Assembly (NCBI GenBank): GCA_046331705.1
Contig: JAXLQJ010000065.1
Coordinates: forward strand, 1 to 40,172
Direction: 5' to 3'
Length of the DNA stretch: 40,172 bases
From: JADJOY01 sp046331705 [NCBI: bacterium]
Lineage (GTDB): Bacteria > JADJOY01
This document shows, one piece after another, positions 32,454-39,522 of this stretch. A program made the translations under genes and the position numbers. Position 1 is the first letter of the stretch, and every line of letters begins with the position of its first letter. Under the pieces are notes generated by a model. That model was not told the origin of the DNA. It made no database searches and worked only from the letters and a program-made list of their open reading frames with translations.

Positions 32454-33623
32454 ATGAGGAACGGCGTGCGTAGCGCACTTTCCGTTCTCTTGGCGGGTGC
32501 CGCGTTCTCGACGGTAACCACCGCAACGGTCGGACGGGCGGAGGAATCCGAGGCGGCTCGAGCCCCCGCGGAGTCCACCCCGGCGGCCCCGAGTGCCGAG
32601 GCCCCCGCGCCTGCGGCAGCGGCCACGGACGACTCGAAGCCGGTGTACGTCGTCAAGCAGGGCGACACGCTTTCGGGCCTGGCGAAACGCTGCCTGGGCG
32701 ACGGCGAGCGCTGGCGCGAGATTCACCACAAGAATCCACAGGTGAAGAACCCGCACTGGATCTACCCCGGCGACGAGCTCTTGTTGGATTGCGGTCAGGG
32801 CGCGTCCGGCGAGACCAAGGTCGCGGCGGCGGCTCCGGCGGCTGCCGAGACCGAGCCGGCGACCACGGCCACGCCAGCCGAGCCCGCGGCCGCGCCCGAG
32901 GACAGCGCTGGCGCCGCCAAGCCGATCGGTCAAGCCGCGAGCAATGCCACGGCGTTCCGCGTGACGGAATCGCAATACGCCTACATCGTGTCTCGCCGTG
33001 AGCTGCCCGTCGCGGCGCTGGCCGGCAACATCGATCGGATCAACTACTTCGGCCAGAATCAGCGGGTCTACCTGAACGCCGGGAAGAACTCGGAGTTCCA
33101 GGTCGGCGATCGTTTCTCCATCTATCGCGACTCCGAGATCGTCGCGCATCCGGTCACGGGAAGCGTGCTCGGCTACATGACGCGAATTCTCGGGGATCTG
33201 GTGGTGGAGGAGGTATCGGACAGTAGCTCGATCGGACGCATCATCCAGGCCTTCGAGACGATCCAGCCGGGCGATCTGCTGGCGCCTTACGTCGACGTGA
33301 GCACCGCCATCTCGCCTGTCGACAGCGACCGCGCGCTGAACGGGATCATCGTGGGCTCGCCGGCGATCGCCACCGATATCGTCGAGCGGCGCAGCATCTT
33401 CCTGGACAAGGGCAAGAAGGACGGCGTGAAGGCGGGGAACGTCGTGGGCATCTACCGCGGCAGCCAGGTGGCGGCCGATCCGATCACGGGTCACGAGCTT
33501 GATCTCCCCCGCGAGCTGATCGGCAAGGCGATCGTGTTCCGCGTCGAAGACGCGACGGCTTCGGCCTGGGTGTTCTCGAGCAGCCGCAACCTGCTGATCG
33601 GCGACCAGGTGAGCTTCGAGTAG
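32454..33623 (+). CDS. Exported LysM-domain peptidoglycan-binding protein
   Basis: A 389-residue envelope protein. It starts at the ATG at 32454 after a GGGGGAG ribosome-binding site. Residues 1-28 are a signal peptide (ALSVLLAGAAFSTVTTATVGRA); an Ala/Pro-rich stretch follows, then a LysM domain (VYVVKQGDTLSGLAKRCLGDGERWREI to IYPGDELLL, about 64-115), a second Ala/Glu/Pro linker, and a C-terminal region of about 220 residues (from ATAFRVTESQYAYIVSRREL) rich in beta strands with repeated FQVGDRFSIYRDSEIVAHPVTG and VKAGNVVGIYRGSQVAADPITG units, so the tail contains an internal duplication. The strong promoter suggests abundant expression. It probably tethers an outer-layer or assembly function to the cell wall. 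The transcript ends at a tetraloop hairpin. Confidence 0.88.
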   Translation: MRNGVRSALSVLLAGAAFSTVTTATVGRAEESEAARAPAESTPAAPSAEAPAPAAAATDDSKPVYVVKQGDTLSGLAKRCLGDGERWREIHHKNPQVKNPHWIYPGDELLLDCGQGASGETKVAAAAPAAAETEPATTATPAEPAAAPEDSAGAAKPIGQAASNATAFRVTESQYAYIVSRRELPVAALAGNIDRINYFGQNQRVYLNAGKNSEFQVGDRFSIYRDSEIVAHPVTGSVLGYMTRILGDLVVEEVSDSSSIGRIIQAFETIQPGDLLAPYVDVSTAISPVDSDRALNGIIVGSPAIATDIVERRSIFLDKGKKDGVKAGNVVGIYRGSQVAADPITGHELDLPRELIGKAIVFRVEDATASAWVFSSSRNLLIGDQVSFE

Positions 33624-33650
33624 TCGTATCCCCCGCGCTCGTACGCGCGA

Positions 33651-33682
33651 ACGGCGCTGTGTCCGCGAGGACGCAGCGCCGT
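33651..33682 (+). terminator. Hairpin with GNRA-type loop after the LysM gene
   Basis: ACGGCGCTGTGTCC (33651-33664) pairs with GGACGCAGCGCCGT (33669-33682), 14 pairs with one G-U wobble, closed by GCGA. It starts 28 bases after the stop codon and has no T-run. Confidence 0.65.
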
Positions 33683-33697
33683 CGTTGCTCCCGGGGG

Positions 33698-33730
33698 GCG
33701 GATGAGTGGTGCTGCGCGGCGCTCATCCGC
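33698..33730. terminator. Second hairpin in the LysM-nrdJ convergent gap
   Basis: GCGGATGAG (33698-33706) and CTCATCCGC (33722-33730), nine base pairs with a 15-base loop. It may serve transcripts from either side. Confidence 0.35.
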
Positions 33731-33866
33731 GCGGGCGAAGCCGCGGCGGGTGAGCCATCAACGATCGAGCCCGAGCGCCGCGGCCTCCGGGTCGGCCACG
33801 GCAGTCGGGCTCAGGCGCTGCCGCAGGCGCGGCCCGGACCGTTCGGCCCGAGCCGTGGCGCGCGAC

Positions 33867-36629
33867 TCAACACTCCGAATAGCCGCACGAGAAGCACTTG
33901 AAACAGCCGTCCACGTTGGCCGCGGTGGCGTTGCCGCAGTCCGGACACACCTGCATGAAGGCGCCGCCCGTCGGCGCGCCGCTACGCGCCATCACGGTGC
34001 CTTCGGTCGCCGCCGCGCTGGCCGCCATGGTCGCCTCGCCCAGCGCGGCGCTGGCGGGGGTGCCGATGATCCGCGACTGATCGAGGTGCTCGAGCAGCTT
34101 CTCGAGGCAGCGCCCGATCCCGTCGGGCACGCTGCGCACACGGTCGGGGCCGAAGCCCACCGAGCGGCTGGTCGCGATACCGCGGATCTGCTCGATGGCG
34201 AGCTCGAGACGGGTGCGGGACGGGATCTCGACGTTGAGGCGCAACAGCAAGCTGATGAGCCGTCCGATCGCGTCGGTATCCGCGTCCGTGTCGCTGCCCG
34301 CCTTGGACAGCGTGACGAACACGTCGAAGGGCGATTGCGTGCCCGGCTCGGTGTTGAGGGTCACGTGCACGCGGCCGATGGGCGTCTGGACGGAATGGGT
34401 GAACCCCTGGCGAGGCACGTGCGGCAATCGCTTGACCGGCTCGATGACGGTGGGTTTCGGTGGTGCGGCCGGCTGCGCTGTCGCGACCGCGGTGCTGGGC
34501 TCGGCCTCCGGCAGCTTCACGAGGACCTGCTCCTCGCGCGAGCGGTCGCGGTAGACGGTGCCGCCCTTGCAGCCGAGCTCGTAGAGCTTCCGGTAGAAGG
34601 TCTTCACGTCTTCCACCGAGAAGTCGTGCGGCAGGTTGCAGGTCTTGGAGATCGCCGAGTCCACGTACTTCTGCGCCACCGCCATCATCTCGACGTGGTC
34701 GAGCGGGCTCAGGTCCTCGGTGGTGCGGAACTGGGGCGGCAGCTCGGTGGTGTTCGCCGGCAGCGCCATCGCCTGGCAGTAGTCGGTGACCACCGCCTCG
34801 TTGACCAGGTGCGAGCCGAGGCGCCCGCGCCGCTCGAACTGGAACATGAAGAACGGCTCGATGCCGGTGCTGGTCGCCATCATGGTGCCGGTCGTGCCGG
34901 TGGGCGCCACCGTCAGCAGCGTCACGTTGCGCACGCCGTGGTTCCGGATCCGCTCCCGCAGCCGCTCCGGCAGATTGCGGGTGAACTCGCTCTCCAGGAA
35001 CTTGTCGGCGTTGAAGCGGGGGAACGGTCCCTTGATCCGGGCCAGCTCCACGGATTCGTCGATCGCCGCGTTGCGGATCGTCTCGAAGACCGCGTCCACG
35101 ACCGCGAGCGCGATTCGCGATCCGTAGGGAACGCCGATCTTGACCAAGAGCTCGGCGAGCCCCATCACGCCGAGGCCCACCCGGCGCTCGGTCTTCTGCT
35201 GGCGCTCGTTCTCGACGAAGAAGTAGGTGGTGGCGTCGATCACGTTGTCGAGGAAATGGATGCCGGTCTGGGTCATGCGGCGCAGCTTGTCGAGATCGAC
35301 GCGATCGAGCGCCTTGTCGAGGGCCTCGGCCTTGGCCCGCGCGCTGCCGTTGGTGCCGTTCGCTCCGATCTCGAGCGCCTCGTCGCCGAGGGTCGGCCAG
35401 AAGCCGATGCCGTCGGGCGAGCTCCGCACGAACTCGGCCAGGTTGAGCGCGCCGAGATTGCACACGCCCCAGGGCGGCAACGGCTGCTCGCCGCACGGAT
35501 TGGTGCACCGGATCGGCTGATAGTAGTGGCTGTTCGAGTAGCGGTTGACGCGATCGACGAAGAAGAGGCCGGGCTCGGCCGAAGCCCACGCCGACTGGCA
35601 GATCTTGTCGTAGAGCGAGCGCGCCTTGACGGTGCGGTAGGTGGCGACCTTCTTCCCCGCGGCTTTCCAGGAGTCGAGGTTGCCGTCCCAGATCTGGTCG
35701 TACTCGGGATCGGTGCGATCGGGGAACACCAGCGGCCAGTCGGCGTCGTTCTCGACGGCCTGCATGAAGGAGTCCGAGATGCCCACCGAGATGTTGGCGT
35801 TGTCGAGGACGCCCGCCTTGCGCTTCGCCTCGACGAAGTGCTCGATGTCCGGGTGCCACACGTCCATGATGATCATGAGCGCGCCGCGCCGGCTGCCGCC
35901 CTGCTCGACCTTGCCCGTGATGAACGAGTAGAGGTCCGCCCACGACACCGCGCCCGAGGAACGACCGTTGACGCCGATCACCGAGTCGTAGCGCGGGCGA
36001 AGGCTCGAGACGTTGATGCCGACGCCGCCGCCGCGGCTCATGATCTCGAATTGCTGGGCGGCGGTCTCGAGGATCCCCTTGCGCGAGTCCTTCGGGCTGG
36101 GGATGACGAAGCAGTTGTAGAACGTGAGGTCGCCCGCGGCGCCGGCGCCGGCGAGGATGCGCCCACCCGGCACGAAGGCGCGCGTGGCCAGGCTCTCGTA
36201 GAAGCGGGCCTCCGCGCGGCGCCGATCCGCTTCGTTCGTTTCCGCCTGCGCGATCGCGGTGGCGACACGCTTCGCCATCTGGTTCCAGGTGAGCTCGAGC
36301 GGCTTGTCGACGTAGTCCATCGAGAGGGTGAGCGGCGTGCCCTGCGGCTCGCTGCGTGGCCGCACCGAGACTTCGCCCCGATCGGCCAGCACACCCGTGA
36401 CCACCCCGATCTCACGCTGCCGCCACTTCTCGTCCTCGTGCGGGTTGGGGCAGTACACGACGACGTCGCCGATGGCGATGTCTCGCTTGTTCGCGGACTT
36501 CAACGCGTAGCGGTCGAGGAAGATCTTCTCGGCCAGCTCGGTGCGGAAGTCGTTCGATTCCGTCGTCGCGGCGGCGGGGGTCGCGGCGGCGGGATGATTC
36601 TCGACGGTGCCCTTGAGCAACATGGTCAT
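33867..36629 (-). CDS. nrdJ: Adenosylcobalamin-dependent (class II) ribonucleotide reductase
   Basis: Reduces ribonucleotides to deoxyribonucleotides with a B12-derived radical, working with or without oxygen. The 920-residue protein shows FVPGGRILAGAG, the first active-site Cys in FYNCFVIPSP, IMSRGGGVGINVSSLRPR, the substrate loop and radical Cys region NPCGEQPLPPWGVCNLGALNL, TVAPTGTTGTM, and a C-terminal zinc ribbon or redox tail (CPDCG then CFKCFSCGYSEC). An extra domain with SKTCNLPHDFSVEDVKTFYRKLYELGCKGGTVYRD is typical of NrdJ. Start at the ATG at 36629 follows AAAGGA. A promoter at 36957-36985 gives a leader of about 320 bases, in which I see no cobalamin riboswitch. It needs B12, consistent with MeaB and the B12-type radical SAM protein here. 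Confidence 0.95.
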   Translation of the reverse strand: MTMLLKGTVENHPAAATPAAATTESNDFRTELAEKIFLDRYALKSANKRDIAIGDVVVYCPNPHEDEKWRQREIGVVTGVLADRGEVSVRPRSEPQGTPLTLSMDYVDKPLELTWNQMAKRVATAIAQAETNEADRRRAEARFYESLATRAFVPGGRILAGAGAAGDLTFYNCFVIPSPKDSRKGILETAAQQFEIMSRGGGVGINVSSLRPRYDSVIGVNGRSSGAVSWADLYSFITGKVEQGGSRRGALMIIMDVWHPDIEHFVEAKRKAGVLDNANISVGISDSFMQAVENDADWPLVFPDRTDPEYDQIWDGNLDSWKAAGKKVATYRTVKARSLYDKICQSAWASAEPGLFFVDRVNRYSNSHYYQPIRCTNPCGEQPLPPWGVCNLGALNLAEFVRSSPDGIGFWPTLGDEALEIGANGTNGSARAKAEALDKALDRVDLDKLRRMTQTGIHFLDNVIDATTYFFVENERQQKTERRVGLGVMGLAELLVKIGVPYGSRIALAVVDAVFETIRNAAIDESVELARIKGPFPRFNADKFLESEFTRNLPERLRERIRNHGVRNVTLLTVAPTGTTGTMMATSTGIEPFFMFQFERRGRLGSHLVNEAVVTDYCQAMALPANTTELPPQFRTTEDLSPLDHVEMMAVAQKYVDSAISKTCNLPHDFSVEDVKTFYRKLYELGCKGGTVYRDRSREEQVLVKLPEAEPSTAVATAQPAAPPKPTVIEPVKRLPHVPRQGFTHSVQTPIGRVHVTLNTEPGTQSPFDVFVTLSKAGSDTDADTDAIGRLISLLLRLNVEIPSRTRLELAIEQIRGIATSRSVGFGPDRVRSVPDGIGRCLEKLLEHLDQSRIIGTPASAALGEATMAASAAATEGTVMARSGAPTGGAFMQVCPDCGNATAANVDGCFKCFSCGYSEC

Positions 36630-36936
36630 CGGCGAGTCCTTTCTCGTGAGCGTGGAGGGTGGGCGCGGAAGGATCGGGCGTGCGGTGCTGAGGCGTGACT
36701 ACGAGCGCACGGCGCGGGAGCCGCCGTGCGGCGCGGTGGTGCTTGAAGCGGGTGCGGGAGGCTCCGTTCGCGGCGCTCGCGCTCGCGGTCCGATCGCCCC
36801 CCACCCGGCGAAACCCGTGACATTCGCGTTCGTCGCTGGGTCGTTCACGGCGATGGCGATGCTCCTCGAGCCAGGTGCAAGGCTCGACGCCGAACTGCGA
36901 AAATCCACAAGATGAAGTGGGGCGGGAATCGGGTCA

Positions 36937-36952
36937 CCACAAGCAGTAGTGG
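36937..36952 (-). promoter_or_regulatory. NrdR-box-like dyad at the nrdJ promoter
   Basis: Minus-strand CCACTACTGCTTGTGG keeps the CACTA and TTGTG half-sites of the NrdR consensus (about ten of sixteen positions) and lies across the predicted transcription start of nrdJ. NrdR sites usually come in pairs; I find no good second box, so this is tentative. Confidence 0.35.
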
Positions 36953-36956
36953 CGCG

Positions 36957-36985
36957 AGAGTACCGATCGCCCCACGTGTTGTCAA
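36957..36985 (-). promoter_or_regulatory. Candidate sigma-70 promoter of nrdJ
   Basis: Minus-strand TTGACA (36985-36980), a 17-base spacer and TACTCT (36962-36957), start near 36950. Confidence 0.6.
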
Positions 36986-37042
36986 GGCGATTTCCGTCCA
37001 GAAAAGCGCGTGCGCACACCGCGAATTCCTCGCGGGAATCGA

Positions 37043-37072
37043 TTGACGCCATCGTGCCCGCGACCGTACGCT
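37043..37072 (+). promoter_or_regulatory. Candidate promoter of the leader ORF and membrane-protein operon
   Basis: TTGACG (37043-37048), an 18-base spacer and TACGCT (37067-37072). The start of transcription would fall at about 37079-37081, at the GTG of the leader ORF. Confidence 0.5.
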
Positions 37073-37080
37073 CCGCGCCC

Positions 37081-37143
37081 GTGAATTCCCGCTGTTTTCG
37101 TGAATCGCGTCGCCGCGGCGACCACTCGAACGGCTGCGCATGA
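37081..37143 (+). CDS. Putative leaderless 20-residue leader peptide
   Basis: A GTG at 37081, eight bases after the -10 hexamer, opens a 20-codon frame with six Arg and two Cys, ending in a TGA that overlaps the ATG of the next gene as ATGA. This arrangement fits a leaderless leader ORF that couples ribosomes to the downstream start, which itself lacks a good ribosome-binding site. It is too short to show selection by eye; the open frame may be chance. Confidence 0.35.
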   Translation: MNSRCFRESRRRGDHSNGCA

Positions 37144-37862
37144 TGCCCGCGAAAGCGTTGCTGACGGCGGCCGTGTGGTGGGTCGTGCTGATCCGGCTGG
37201 GCGGCGATCCCGAGTCGATCGCGCTCGCCAGCGTGATCGCCGCGCTCGGTGGAGCGCTCGCGGGGGGCGCCTGGCGGGGGCTCGTCGTGGCGATCCTGCT
37301 GGTCGCGGGGCGCGAGCTGGTGCGCTCGCCGCTGGCGTTCGAGCCGTTGCGCCGCGCGCTGACCGATCACGCGTCCATCGCATCGTTGCGCAGCGTGCTC
37401 GCGCCCTGGCTCGCTCCGGCGTTGGCCGGCTTCGTGTGTGGCTGGGCCGCACGCCAGGCGGCGCCGAGCGGGCCGCCCGCGCCCTTCGACGCGATCCCCG
37501 CGGATGCGTCCGGGCGCGGCGCGCCGAGCTCCGTGTGGGCGCGAGCTCGCGTCGCTCATCCGGATGCGGCGCTCGCGTGGCTGGTGCGTCGCCGCCAGTG
37601 GGACGCGGCGGCTCGCTTCGCCGAGCAGCTCGGCATGCCGCGCAGCGCTGCCCGGTGGTGGAGCGCGGCGCAGGCGCCCCAGGAAGCCGCCCGCGTCGCC
37701 GCCGGTCTCGGGAGCGCGCGCGCGGGATCCGGCACGCGCACGCTCGAGCTGGGCGATCGGATGGAACGTACCGGCCCCGCCTCGGACACCGCCTCGAAGC
37801 TCGAGCTCGAGAACGTGCGAGCGGCGCGTCCGCGCCCGCGGGACGAGGACCCGGACTCGTGA
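37140..37862 (+). CDS. Hypothetical inner-membrane protein
   Basis: A 240-residue protein I do not recognise. The first 110 residues hold three to four hydrophobic segments (ALLTAAVWWVVLIRLGG, SIALASVIAALGGALAGGAW, GLVVAILLVAGREL, and VLAPWLAPALAGFVCGWAA). The remaining 130 residues are hydrophilic, Ala/Arg-rich and probably cytoplasmic, with a helical-repeat-like stretch (HPDAALAWLVRRRQWDAAARFAEQLGMPRSAARWW) resembling TPR-type helices. It starts at the ATG at 37140, overlapping the leader ORF stop; a second ATG follows at once. Its stop overlaps the next gene by GTGA, so the two products are coupled and probably work together in the envelope. Confidence 0.7.
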   Translation: MMPAKALLTAAVWWVVLIRLGGDPESIALASVIAALGGALAGGAWRGLVVAILLVAGRELVRSPLAFEPLRRALTDHASIASLRSVLAPWLAPALAGFVCGWAARQAAPSGPPAPFDAIPADASGRGAPSSVWARARVAHPDAALAWLVRRRQWDAAARFAEQLGMPRSAARWWSAAQAPQEAARVAAGLGSARAGSGTRTLELGDRMERTGPASDTASKLELENVRAARPRPRDEDPDS

Positions 37863-38842
37863 CGGCTCGCCGTGCGTCGGGCGCTCGACTCGCCCCGATC
37901 GTCGCATGTCTGCTCGCGTTGACGGGCAGCGCTGGCTACGCCCGGCACGCCTGGGCGGGGATGTACACGTGGGTCGACGACGAGGGCGACCGCCACCTGG
38001 TGGACTCGCGCGAGAAGGTGCCGGCCAAGTACCGCGGCAAGGCGCGCGAGGTGGGGAACGAGGACGCAGCCGCCCCGACGGGCAATCGCTCCGCGCCGCG
38101 CGGCGACACCGAGCGGGCTCCTTCCTCCTCCTCCGAATCTCCGCTGCGCGAGGCGCCGCGCCCGCCGTCCCGCGCCGCCGAGAAGCGCGCCTCGACGAAC
38201 ACCGATGCCGGGGGATCGTTCTGGGACCGGCTGCGCGCTGCACGGGTTGCGGGGAACGCGCACCTTCCGCCGCTTCGGCCACTGCTCGAGCGTGCGTTTC
38301 CCGCCCAGCAGCTGCCGCGGCTGGCGCTGGTGGCCTGGCTCGTGGCGCTGGTGGTGCGCGCCATCCATGCGCTGCGTGCGCGGCGCGCGTCCCGCGGGCT
38401 GGGTGCGTTCGCCGACGACTACAGCCGCTTCGTGCGCGGCAGCGTCGACCGCCCGGACGAGGCGAGGGCGGCCGCGCTGGAGAGCCGGTTGCCGCGGGTC
38501 CACGGTTGGGTGCGCGCGGCCGCCGTGGGCCCGACGACCATCGGCGTGAGCCGGGAAGTGGCGCTCGGGCGAGTCGTCGACGAGGGTCGTCTCGACGTCG
38601 TCACCGCGAGTCTCACGAGGCCTGGCGTCGTGAGCGCGCACACGCTGGCGATCGTGAGGCGAGCGCAAGGCGTTCACCGCCATCGCGCGCGCCGACCGTT
38701 CACGCCGCTGGGATGGCTCGAGACGGCGGTGTTCCTGCCGCGCTATCTGGTGTGGGCGTGCGATCGTGAGCAGAGCGGGGCGCTGCGCGTCCTTCAATCC
38801 GGCTACTGGCTGTGGTGGCTGGCGTGGGCATGCGCGTGGTGA
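37859..38842 (+). CDS. Exported DUF4124-type domain fused to a membrane region
   Basis: A 327-residue protein starting at GTG 37859 (GTGA overlap with the previous gene). Residues about 10-32 are a signal peptide or anchor; next comes a DUF4124-like motif MYTWVDDEGDRHLVDSREKVPAKYRGKA (about 35-62), a short periplasmic domain found in many envelope proteins, then a Ser/Pro/Arg-rich linker, a membrane helix (ALVAWLVALVVRAIHAL, about 165), a soluble stretch of about 110 residues and a last Trp-rich hydrophobic end (LQSGYWLWWLAWACAW). The N-terminal part is of a known domain; the combination with a C-terminal membrane region is unfamiliar to me. It probably partners the preceding membrane protein. 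Confidence 0.7.
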   Translation: MTARRASGARLAPIVACLLALTGSAGYARHAWAGMYTWVDDEGDRHLVDSREKVPAKYRGKAREVGNEDAAAPTGNRSAPRGDTERAPSSSSESPLREAPRPPSRAAEKRASTNTDAGGSFWDRLRAARVAGNAHLPPLRPLLERAFPAQQLPRLALVAWLVALVVRAIHALRARRASRGLGAFADDYSRFVRGSVDRPDEARAAALESRLPRVHGWVRAAAVGPTTIGVSREVALGRVVDEGRLDVVTASLTRPGVVSAHTLAIVRRAQGVHRHRARRPFTPLGWLETAVFLPRYLVWACDREQSGALRVLQSGYWLWWLAWACAW

Positions 38843-38888
38843 CGAGCGGGCCGCGATTCGTCGCGGAGACGCACGAGGGTGAGGCGAC

Positions 38889-39476
38889 GTGGCGGAGCTG
38901 ACTCGCCAGGAGCTCGACGAGTGGGTGCGAAGCGGGCGCAGCCTGGAGGGCATGCGTCTCGACTACCTGAACCTCGACGGGTTGGTGCTGAACGGCGCCC
39001 GCCTGCGGGGCGTCGACCTGGTGCACGCGAGCTTGCGCGGCGCGAGCCTGGCGCAAGTGGATCTGCGCGAGGCGAACCTCTCGTACGCCACGCTCGACAC
39101 GGCCGACCTGACCGCCGCCAACCTGGAGGGCGCGGTGCTGGCGAAGGCCTCGCTCGCGGGCGCGGTGTTGCGGCAGGCCATCCTGCGCGACGCGCATCTC
39201 GCGAGCGCCTGCCTGCACAAGGCCGACGCGCGCAACGCGCTCGCGCGTGGCGCCGTGTTCCGCCGGGCCAACCTGGTGGATGCCGAGCTCTCGGGTGCCG
39301 ATCTGCAGGGCGTCGACCTGCGCTGGGCGGATCTCACCGCGGCGCGCTTGCGACGCGCGCGTCTGGTGGGCGCCCAGCTGGACGGAGTGATCGCGGACGA
39401 TACCGATGTCGCGGGTGCGACCTTCGATCCAGGCTTGGTCTGGCCGCCGCGGCGGACGGCGGTGGTGGGGCGCTGA
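38889..39476 (+). CDS. Pentapeptide-repeat protein
   Basis: A 195-residue cytoplasmic protein starting at GTG 38889, five bases after GAGG. After a short helical N-terminus (LTRQELDEWVRSGRSLEGM) nearly the whole length is a right-handed beta-helix of pentapeptide repeats of the form A(D/N)LxX: for example ASLRGASLAQVDLREANLSYATLDTADLTAANLEGAVL within residues 48-85, and ANLVDAELSGADLQGVDLRWADLTAARL within 135-165. Such proteins act as rigid scaffolds, some as DNA mimics that protect gyrase (the Qnr group); this one is shorter and lacks Qnr loops I can see. It lies 46 bases behind the DUF4124-type gene. Function not predictable. Confidence 0.88.
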   Translation: MAELTRQELDEWVRSGRSLEGMRLDYLNLDGLVLNGARLRGVDLVHASLRGASLAQVDLREANLSYATLDTADLTAANLEGAVLAKASLAGAVLRQAILRDAHLASACLHKADARNALARGAVFRRANLVDAELSGADLQGVDLRWADLTAARLRRARLVGAQLDGVIADDTDVAGATFDPGLVWPPRRTAVVGR

Positions 39477-39522
39477 GCGTCGCGGGGCTCGCGCGAGCGA
39501 GCGTCCCGCCCTGCCGTGCCGG

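Larger units (their letters stand above)
36630..37139. other. Intergenic region and long nrdJ leader
   Basis: A 510-base gap between divergent genes. It holds the nrdJ promoter and an NrdR-like dyad on the minus strand, a promoter and a putative 20-codon leader ORF on the plus strand, and a roughly 320-base GC-rich nrdJ leader without a recognised RNA motif. Confidence 0.6.

Noticed and set aside
36630-36950. Possible cobalamin riboswitch before nrdJ
   Set aside because: No B12-box-like GCCACTG/CAGGA-type conserved elements are visible in the leader. A covariance scan would decide, but I see no support.
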